Shown in pieces: positions 47,014-56,900 of a stretch of 64,000 bases of DNA (position 1 is its first letter; the number at the start of each line of letters is the position of its first letter). The translations under genes and the position numbers were made by a program. The DNA is from Gonocerus acuteangulatus (lineage: Eukaryota > Arthropoda > Insecta > Hemiptera > Coreidae), in contig OX328127.1 in NCBI GenBank assembly GCA_946811695.1, forward strand, positions 49,863,774-49,927,773, given 5' to 3'. A model generated the notes under the pieces. That model ran no database searches, was not told the DNA's origin, and saw nothing but the letters and a program-made list of their open reading frames with translations.

Positions 47014-47451
47014 AATTAGAATTTATGTTTTGATTTGAACAATAATGAGTGCATCTCAATATATCTGCACTTGCATATCCTTCCGGCTAAAGAGAAACCG
47101 CAGCATCAGTTGAAATAGAATTTTATTTTAATACTATTTAATTATAGTTTATTATTATCAAAATTACTCACTTATTAGAATATTATTGTAAATAAGTTTA
47201 AAAAATAATTGTATGTTTAAACTCACAATATTTAAATTAGTCCTGTATAATATTAATAATAAGTTTATATCTCAATATAATATATGTATCAAAACACATA
47301 ATCACTGCATGTAATATGCCCAATAAGGCAATGGTACATGTGTTCACAATAAATGCACTCTTCATAGGGATACTATGAAGAGAAAAAAACAAAAAAACTC
47401 CCCAAGATAGAGTCCCTAGCTATAAATAAAAGTTGTGTTTTTTATAAATTA
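47014..47451. other. Nothing assigned
   Basis: AT-rich, probably 3' flank of the non-LTR element and host intron. Confidence 0.4.
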
Positions 47452-47570
47452 CTAGCTTTTCCCCGGCGTGCCATGCTACATCTACTTTTTGCCTATGACC
47501 AGATCTACCTGTATACCAAGTTACATCAAAATCGGTCAAACTGTGTGAATTTGTTTATATCTGTCTAGGA
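47452..47570 (+). repeat. Single-unit copy of the RTE-tail-like repeat
   Basis: CTAGCTTTTCCCCGGCGTGC, ATCAAAATCGGTCAAACTGT GTG; same as the opening of 39795. Confidence 0.65.
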
Positions 47571-47821
47571 CTGTCTCATGAAACAGCCAACAAAGGCCAG
47601 CACCACAGCAATTCATAGAACAGCCGACAGAGGCAAGCACCAAAACCTGCGAGTAGATAGCCCTTATCAAAGAAAGGCTAGCGCTCCTTAGTTAGACAGT
47701 GACTTGATATAAAATTGAAATAAACTGCATTACATGATTATATAAAGAAGTAAAGTCATCAATGAGTTCGAGTTATTCTAATGTTGTCTTTAAAATTCAT
47801 TTTAAGTATATAAATATCATT

Positions 47822-47824
<3 letters not shown>

Positions 47825-47878
<54 letters not shown>
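47825..47878. repeat. (TA)n microsatellite
   Basis: TA run of about 54 bp directly before the solo LTR at 47879. Confidence 0.95.
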
Positions 47879-47881
<3 letters not shown>

Positions 47882-48747
47882 AATGATATATTACATTCAC
47901 GAAAATATTTTTAAATCCAAATAACCATCGATATTTTGAAAAGCCCGCGCAAATCACAAACCATATATACAATTAACATCGTATTATATAAGATCAAAAT
48001 TAATAATATTTTTGGACAATACTGGTGCACAATATATCCATATTAAATGTACATTCAGATGGTAATAAATTAATTATTTGAAGTTACAAAAAATATAATT
48101 ATTACTTTTATATATGAACCAACAAAATGCGGAAGTTAAGAAACAAGGATGCCAAGCTTTCCTGCTAGAAGGCGTCAGTTGATCCCCAGCAGCCCTGGAT
48201 TGCGGATCGTCAGTTGATTCCCAGCAGTGGTCGAATGCGGATCGTCAGTTGATTCCCAGCAGTCGTGAAGTGAGGAGCTAGAGTCTATAGCTATCCTCCG
48301 GGAAGTACGGAGTGCGGTCTATTGTTGATTGTCATAGAAGACGGAGAGAGAAGACAACAGAATCCACAATTTCGGGATATCCATTCTATGCGCGAGACCT
48401 GGCAAGAGGGCGTGTCGCCTTGAGGAAGAAATTGCTGAAGCGCAGTGTATTGAGGCTTTGTTGGAAGCGGATTGATTTAGAGGTAAAAATTGTTTTTTTT
48501 GTAATTGTTAATTTTTTTATTGTCATTTGTATTATTTTTGATATTGGTGTTTGTATCTCAGGATTGTCTGGAAATAAATATTATATTGTTCATTCACTCG
48601 GAACTTTAATCCCTGAGATTAAGTCAAATTCATATGATAAAACTTACTCAAGTAATTAAAATCTTTTTATTTCTTTTTAAAATTAATAACATCTTAACAT
48701 TAAATGGCGACCCAACGTGGCGCAATCTTTTTATAAAAATTTATCTA

Positions 48748-48751
<4 letters not shown>
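47879..48751 (+). mobile_element. Solo LTR, A subfamily
   Basis: 873 bp, TGTAATGATATATT ... TTATCTAAACA, TA runs on both sides. Internal tandem repeats around CCCAGCAG at 48180-48300, and a primer-binding-site-like TGGCGACCCAACGTGG at 48705-48720 near its 3' end. Confidence 0.85.

Positions 48752-48779
<28 letters not shown>
48752..48779. repeat. (TA)n between two solo LTRs
   Basis: Twenty-eight bp of TA that borders two oppositely oriented solo LTRs. Confidence 0.9.
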
Positions 48780-48782
<3 letters not shown>

Positions 48783-49620
48783 AATGATTAATTTGTTATA
48801 ACTTGATTCGCCACATTGGGCGTCATTAAATGTAATGATTAATTATTATAAAAAGATTGCGCCACGTTGGGTCGCCAATAAATGTAATGATTAATTTTTA
48901 CAATAAGAAATACAGAAATTTTAATTAGTTTTATTATATTAATTTAAATTAATCTCAGGGATCAAAGTTCCGAGTGAATTGACGATATAATACTTATCTC
49001 CAGACAATTCTGAGATACACACAATATTAAACCACACACAAATAATAATAAAATAATCGACACTACAAAAAAAAAACAATTCTTACCTCTAAATCAATCC
49101 GCTTCCAATAAAACCTTAATTCACTTGGTATTCCTTGGAGGAAAGCTCTGCATTCCACCAACTCTGAGAAGCAACAGACAATATTCGAGCGGGGAACAGA
49201 CTCCTTCTTCTTTACAAGGCTGCTGTAATTAAATGAGGACAGACCCAACTCCTCCTTCCATGAATGCAGGGAATCGACGGACGCCTTCTCTCTCTGAATG
49301 CTGAGACTAGACTAGACTGACGCCATTCGAGCAAGCGGGAAAGTTTAGCGTCCTTGCTTCTTAACTTCCACAGTTTACCGGATTATATATAAAGATAACA
49401 ATTATGTTTTTTGTAATACAAATAATTAATTTATTGTTATCTGGATGTACATTTAATATGGATATATTTTATACCAGTATTGTCCAAAAATATTATTAAT
49501 TTTGATTATATATAATACGATGTTATTTGTATATCTAGTTTGTGATTTGCGCGGGCTTTTCAAAATATCGATGGTTATTTGAATTTAAAAATATTTTTGT
49601 GAATGTAATATATCATTACA
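48780..49620 (-). mobile_element. Solo LTR, A subfamily, with two internal primer-binding-site copies
   Basis: 841 bp, TGTAATGATTAA ... TATATCATTACA. In its sense the end reads three times AATCATTACA, the first two each followed by a primer-binding-site-like block (reverse of CCACGTTGGGTCGCCA at 48862-48877 and CCACATTGGGCGTCA at 48811-48825). Confidence 0.85.
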
Positions 49621-50933
49621 ATATATATATATATACACACATATATTGGGGAAGGTGTTGTACCTCTGACCATATTGTACCTTTGACCACCGGGGCTGTG
49701 GCGGCATGAGGCTGTGAGCAACATTTTATAAATTTTGGTGTAATTAGTGTTTAGCTCCTTCACTAGAGGGCTTGTGTAACCTACTTTGGATTATTCAAGT
49801 CAAAGAGGAGTCTTGCAAAAAATACTTATCCATTTCTACAATAAAAATGTAAGTTATTTGTTGATGACTTTTTGCCTCATAATATTTTTTGTATTATGTC
49901 TATTTAGATGGAAATCATTTGACAAAGTAGCTATTGCAATAAGAAATATGGTGTAGCTTCTGAAATGAATTTATCTTAACCCCAAAAATTTGTAGCATGC
50001 GTTTTAATTTGTACTACTAGGGTGTTGTACCTCTGAACACGACTAGTTGTTATTCCTTTGACCAGGTCAAAGGTACCACACACCTGAGTAATTTTTTCAT
50101 AATTCAACTTTTTTGTTCTTCTGCTACAAATTGTTAACAAATAATTAATATTGGTTGCTTCAATTGTTCAAATAATTAAAAAAATATGGTGCTAATGACC
50201 TAGGTAGTAGAAGCACCTTAATAATAATAAACAAAAAATTAAAAAAATAATAAATGAAATGAGTTCAAACTGACTTTATCAATCCTCAGTGTAGCAGTTC
50301 GAACCTATCGCCCCTTATCGTTACACCTCACGTTGTAAGGCCTCATCCAAAAGCGCAAGCAAGGAAAATGTCAAATAGGGGCCGGCCTAAAGGGAAACCT
50401 CGTGTCCTGACAGATATTCCTGAAAAGCTAATTATTGAAGGTGAAAAAAAAAAACCAAAGTGACAAGTTTACGAGAGAACATGAAAATTTGTATGATATT
50501 GATGTTGGAGACATTGTGGCTAAACTCCTGTACCCAACCATTGCTAGTGGATCTGCTTGACAGTTAAAACGTTTATCGATTGGACTTGATTTTTCAGCAT
50601 ATTAAGCATAACATAATATCAATAATAGCTTTTTTATTATGCTTACACCCTTGTCCTGTATTTATTAAACTTACAATTAATTAAAATATTACTGAATACA
50701 TCTTTTTCCTTTACTGCTGTGTTGTTTTTACGTGGTCAGAGGTACAACACCCCATGGTCAAAGGTACAACTACATGTTGTACCTTTCACCACTGTACGAT
50801 TATTTTTTTAAAAATTAATTAAAAATATTAAATGTAAAGCTAGAACTTTAAAAAAATTAAATATGATAAGCAATAGAATACTAATTACAACCAAATAAAA
50901 AAAAATGAATTTAGCCTCAACCCTTTCTGGACG

Positions 50934-51040
50934 GTTGGCTTCTCCAGCAGCCAGCACAAAGCCGTGACTGGCTGACGGTGGGCTTCTGTAGAAGCCAGCA
51001 GAAAGCCATGACTGGCTAATGGTGGGCTTCTCCAGCAGCC
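50934..51040. repeat. ~43-bp tandem repeat
   Basis: Two and a half units of GGCTTCTCCAGCAGCCAGCA ... GCCGTGACTGGCT. Confidence 0.8.
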
Positions 51041-51291
51041 ACCTCACTCTATATCGTATAAGGACGGCCGCTTCTTTTCTTTTGTTGTATTTAGTTCTAT
51101 AAGTTTGTATTTTTGTATAAATCGGTATTTGTTGTATTTTAAAAAGAGCAAATCTCCGTTGTTGAGATGCTCAAAAATTATATTAAAAATAAATAAGGAC
51201 GGCGGGCTTCTCTAGTTCTTTTAGAATACTAGTCAGATTTCTTAGTAGACGTGTTTGAGACTTCTCGGAATATAATTATGCACTAATTAAA

Positions 51292-51294
<3 letters not shown>

Positions 51295-51325
<31 letters not shown>
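51295..51325. repeat. (TA)n microsatellite
   Basis: TA run inside the pogo-like element. The following 51357-51480 is GC-rich and unassigned. Confidence 0.9.
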
Positions 51326-51327
<2 letters not shown>

Positions 51328-51534
51328 CTAATAGGAGAATACAAATCTAAAAAAAAAAAAGTCGACCGGGCCTGGAAGGGAGCTAGCTAGTAGCCGTCAG
51401 GAGGGACAGGCAGGTATCGGGAGGGTCCCATCACCAGGTTCCCTCGCCCATACGACTGCTGCCGACTCGATAGGGTTAATATTCAAGCTAAAAAAAATTA
51501 AATTGTGCAAAGTGGTCAAAGGTACAACACCTTC

Positions 51535-51538
<4 letters not shown>

Positions 51539-51600
<62 letters not shown>
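51539..51600. repeat. (TA)n microsatellite
   Basis: TA run of about 60 bp between the pogo-like terminus and the first base of the element 3 LTR. Confidence 0.95.
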
Positions 51601-51603
<3 letters not shown>

Positions 51604-51606
51604 AGT

Positions 51607-53743
51607 TGTTGCGGCCAACATGGTCGTTTTCGCTTGTAAATATTTATGTATACTAGCACGTAAGTTAGTTGTAAGTTTTCTTTAAGTGTCTTTCGGCTGG
51701 GTTCGGGCGCCCTCGGGTCTCCTCGGCCGGTCGGCTCAGACAGGCTTGCTGCTGGCGTCGAGCATGGTCTACGCGTGCTGTGCTACGGTTCACCTTTCCT
51801 TTTGTGTGTTAAGAGTCACCTAAAATGAACATCACACAGCCTCCGCACATTTGCGGCAGTAGAAGAGGCAGCAGCTGAACATAGAAGCTAGTACCTGGTA
51901 CTCATCCATCCTGCGTCTGTGCTCGCTGTTCGTGAGTTTGTTTCTATGGTGACACTAACATTTTATTGTTATTCTGAGAAAATATATTTGTGAAGCTACT
52001 GTCCTGTCCGTTACGCTTTTACGGCTGGACACGTAGAATTGGTGGCGTAGCTCTAAGATTTGCAGCTCATCCGCTATCGCCTCCATGGCTCAAGGACTAT
52101 GTCACGGAGCTTCGATCTAAACGGGCTCGGTCCGATCCCAGCCTGAGACACTTATTTTTTTTTCTTTCTTTTTTTCCTATGTTCATAGTAAAAATTTCAT
52201 TTTATTATTTAATCAATAAAATTTTGTAAATTAATTTAAAATATAATTATATCCTTTATTGGCATTTTTAAAATTTAACTAAATTAATATCCTAAGCACG
52301 GGTCTTATTATGATTTATGTATCTACTATATATTTGTCAAATACCACTCACTCACTCATTCACTCACTCACTCACTCACTCACTCATCTATCAACGCCCA
52401 GCCCAAACCGCTCGACAGAAAATTTTGAAATTTTGCATGGACACTCCCTATATAACGTAGGCACTCGCTAAGAAAGGATTTTTTGATATTCGAATTTTTA
52501 AGCATTTTTAGGGGGGTTTAAAGTTTGAGTTGGTTAGAGAAGGCAAGCCTAGGCAGCATGCGTTGCTAGGACGATAAAGAACAGCTGTTACCTTACATTA
52601 TCTATTTCATAGTTTTGTTTCAAATTGAGGTTAATTTCAACTATGATGGCAGACCTTGAATTACTAGAAATTAACTCTGATTTTGTCCCTCATAGAGTTT
52701 TAATTGCGTTTCTTTTCTGCCTGTCCCCGTCAGATAGGCTTGCCATATTTTTGGAGAGTTAAACCGGGACACATTAATATGGAATGGGCATACCAGGGAG
52801 GGGGGATAAAAAGAGTACAAATTATAAGCAAAATGGTTGGTGAGTTTTAAGCCTAGCAACTAACGGGAAGGGGGAATCCTAAACTGTTAGTCTACCCAAA
52901 CCTTAAAAATAAGAAGGGAACTTTTTTTACTACTTGATTTTCTTAAAACAATCTCTCAGCCAAATAGTAGTGTCTGGCAGCTGGCAGCGCTGTGCAGGTA
53001 GTTCCAGCGTTTTACAGTTAGATTACTTCTCATTTCTTTGACACTGTGAGCAGTAGTAAAAATGTTAATTGTATAAAAGTAACCGATTTAAAAAAGATTC
53101 TTATAAACATGAATTCATTACTTTTTACATCTTACAGCCTTTTCCGGGACATTGATAAAACTGGGCGGGACACCGAAACAATTGCAAAATACCGGGACAG
53201 TCCCGGTCAAACCGAGATGTATGGCATATCCTTAGGTTTTCCAGGCGAGGTAATAATATCCGGAACCCTTGCACAGCCTCCTCGCCTATAACCTTGGTAA
53301 TACTCGTAAATATATTGGATGTTACCATATGACTTCTTGGAAACATAAACTTTTAAATTTTAACGCCCATTGAATAAAATATAGTATGACGGGAACCGTT
53401 CTGTAATAAACTGCACAGAATTGTATAGTAACGTAATTTTAATGAAACATTATTTAACGCAATAAAATAACTACTTATCTGCCGTGACGAAGCACGGGTA
53501 TTCAGCTAGTCAATAAATAAATTAGAAGTTTTATTTAATTATTATTAATTTTTTTTTCTGTGATATGTATCATATGATTTACGATTATTTAAGGCAAACG
53601 TATTAAACCTTATTTAGCAAACCATTCTTTTCTTTTTTTTTTCCTTGTCTCTATTTCCTGGTTTTCAGGGATTAGTTATAACAGCCTATGGTATCATGGT
53701 TGGAGTAGGAATGGCTTACCCTGAGCCACTACCCGCCATAACA
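51607..53743 (+). repeat. 5' LTR of the BEL/Pao element, split by a Helitron
   Basis: TGTTGCGGCCAACATGG ... CCCGCCATAACA. About 949 bp once the Helitron is removed, matching the 951-bp 3' LTR with about seven substitutions by eye. Confidence 0.92.
52322..53509 (+). mobile_element. Non-autonomous Helitron
   Basis: Starts TCTACTATATATTTG, ends ATTCAGCTAG, between host A (52321) and T (53510). Twelve bases before the end, the hairpin GCCGTGACGAAGCACGG. The 3' LTR of the same BEL element (59930-59945) shows the site without it, reading ATGTATCAATAAAT. A CACT-repeat tract (52348-52385) follows the 5' end. No Rep/helicase coding. Confidence 0.93.
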
Positions 53744-53955
53744 TTTTGGTCCTCCGTGTGCCGGATAATGGTTTAATTTAATTTTGCCTATAAATAATTC
53801 ATATTTCATTATTTAAATCATTTTGAATATTTATTTTTTAACTCTGTTTATTTTTTGTATATATTTTCTTGCAGCATTCCGCCTACTTCGCCTTTAATTC
53901 ATTAAGATTATAGCTCCCTGTCCCACTCTAGGTTTGACATTATACTTATATCAAT

Positions 53956-56900
53956 ATGGAGGCAGAACAACTTAAAATAAAATTAGGCAAAACTAGGGGA
54001 AAACTTAATAATTTCGCACAAGAAATTAAATCTATTTTAGAGCAAGGTCGGAGCGTTAAGACTGATGCATCTAAATTATTTTTATTCAAGGGAATGTACA
54101 CGGACTTGAAACCAATTTACACTTCCTTTTGCAGCCTGTGGGAGGAATTCCTTGAAATTTTACATCAATCCGGGGGAACCCTGGAAGGGCTAGATGCTGC
54201 CCTCAAGCAGACAGCAAGACGACATTATTATGAAGCCTGTGCGATATATGAACAATACATGAATCCCACTCCAGTTGCAGGTGCTGTAGGAACTTCACGA
54301 GTTGCCGAAGCATCGGTACTCAATGAGAGCCGAACTGTTCGAGCTCGCTTGCCACAAATCAGTCTTCCACATTTTGGAGGAAATCCTCCGGAATGGCCCT
54401 TATTCCGCGACACCTACCTTTCATTAATTCACAATGAAGCATCCCTTTCAGACATGGAAAAGTTCCTCTTTCTGCTATCATGTCTTAGTGGTCCTGCTCG
54501 TTCTCTAATTGCAAATATCAGTCTTACTGAGGCTAACTACCAACAAGCGTGGACGTCATTGTCCGGGCATTATAATAATAACCGCAAGCTAGGTCACACA
54601 TATTTAAAGGAAGTGATAGATTTCAAACCACTTACTGGAAAGCCCACACCTAGCTCCCTTAGTAAGATACTTACTTGTGTCATCGAGGCTATTGACTCTT
54701 TTAAACAGCTGAATATTCCCAACCCTTGTGACTTTATCCTTTCGTATCTAGTACTATCGTGTCTGGATCCTGCTACTAAGACGCAATTCGAAAAACAACA
54801 TGCAAATGTGGAATTTCCATCTTATAAGAATTTAGTAGACTTTATTAAAACTGAGTGGAAATCCATGGATATCCACTTTTGTGATTCTGAGTCTCCATCA
54901 AATACTAATAAGACTTCTAACCGATTCATCTCATCTCCCCGTTTCAACGCGAGTTCCAAGAACATTCTTTTCGCTGGAAACGGAAACCACGAGAAGACGG
55001 CTATCGATCATCAACACCGTCCAATGAACAAACCACAAAACAAGACGATGTCCTCTGATCGCTGTCCTGTGTGCAAGTCATTCCATACTCTATACCAATG
55101 CAAAACCTTCAAGGATGCTTCTGCCAGTTCAAAACTTGATCTTTTGAAAGATTGGCAGGGTTGTTTCAATTGCCTTTCCAGTAAACATTCTACCCATTCT
55201 TGCACTTCCCTCAGGCGATGTAGCGTCTGTAACCATAACCATCATTCATGGCTACATCAGAACCAGGTTCAAGGGGCCATAAGATCTCCAACGCAAGGCG
55301 CTCAGTCTCAGCCAGTGCAGACTAAGCAGGACAAAGGAGTGTCCCTAGGAAGCCTCTCAGTAGAAGGAGAAGTCCTTCTAGGAACTGCAGTCGTCCAGAT
55401 AAGAGATTCCGAAGATGAATATCAACTAACCAGGATGGTGACAGACAGTGGAAGCCAGTTTTCGTTCATGACGATAAATTGCGCACAAAGGCTTGGACTC
55501 ATGGTTGAACCATCGAATCATAGCATCTCCGGTATAGGTCAAGTACATCTCCCTCAAACCCTCGGGAAACTCAGATGTACTATTAGATCGTCTATCCCCT
55601 CGTTTATGGCAAAGGAGCTTTCTACTCAAGTAATAGTTGTCCCCAAAATTACGAGTGATCTACCTAAATCGTCTCTTTCGTCGTCAATGCAATCTCATTA
55701 TAAGGGCTTTGCCTTAGCTGATCCAGAGTACTGGAAACCAGGTCCAGTTGAGTTCTTACTAGGAGGAGACCTTTTCTTAGACATTATAACTGGGTCCCCG
55801 ATAATGATTACTCAGGAAATGCCCAGGCTTCTTCCAACCATTTTTGGATTCATTGTTACAGGGCCTCTGCATATCCAGGAAAAGGCACCTGAGGGATCAA
55901 GTTTCCTAGTTCACGGGCGTAGTTCCATAAAGGATATTATGCATAAGTTTTGGGAAGTTGAAGAAGTAGCACTCATCAATACACCTTCCGAAGACGACAA
56001 GCATTGTGAAAACCACTTTATCGATACTCACTATCGTTTAGAATCAGGAAGGTACGTCGTGTCTCTACCAGTGAAGAATACGATTCAGTCTCTAGGAAAC
56101 ACTCGCACCCAAGCCCTCAAGAGATTGACCAGCTTAGAAACCAAACTATCTAAGGAACCGAAGCTCAAAGAGGACTACACCCTTTTCATGAGAGAATATC
56201 TTGATTTGGGACATATGAAACAAGTTCCCTTTGGTACGGCAGCTTTCATGTTACCACATCACGCAGTTGTCAAACATCAACAAGAACAGATTAAACTTCG
56301 TGTAGTTTTCGACGCTTCTTGTAAATCCTCTACGGGATCCCTAAATGATAATTTATTTGTTGGTCCCAAGCTTCAGTTGGACATTCGTGACATTCTTACC
56401 AATTTTAGAATCCATTGCATAGTCTTAACCGCGGACATTGCAAAAATGTATCGCCAAATATTGCTACATGGTCCGGATAGAAAGTATCAGCACATCTTAT
56501 GGCGTTTCGATACCTCGGATGCAGTTCAGGAGTACGAATTATGCACCGTTACATATGGAGAAGCTTGTGCACCATACCTTGCCCAAAGGACAATCCGACA
56601 GCTGGTAAAGGATGAAGGAGAGTCATATCTTCTTGCTTCCAAGGCATTACTTAATGATATTTATGTCGATGATGTAGTAACAGGTGCATCCTCAGAAAAA
56701 GAAGCTATTGCCCTCCAAGCCGAGCTTATAGAACTGCTTGGAAAAGGTTGCTTTGACCTGAGCAAGTGGGCTAGTAACAGCCAGAAGCTGCTACGGAATG
56801 TCAAGGAGTCGCAATGCCAAATGAAGGCCGTCAGTTTGGCCTCTGAAGAAGAACCGAGAATCAAACTTCTAGGAATGCAGTGGATTCCGATTAAAGATTG

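Larger units (their letters stand above)
49648..51537. mobile_element. pogo-like element with iterated 20-bp motif
   Basis: Ends GGGGAAGGTGTTGTACC in inverted orientation next to TA-rich DNA. The motif GGTGTTGTACCTYTGACCA recurs about eight times in both orientations (49650, 49672, 50022, 50055, 50735, 50755, 50772, 51510). At 50355-50470 a trace of a pogo/jerky-type transposase C-terminus (RGRPKGKPRVLTDIPEKLI). Deletion derivative. Confidence 0.65.
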
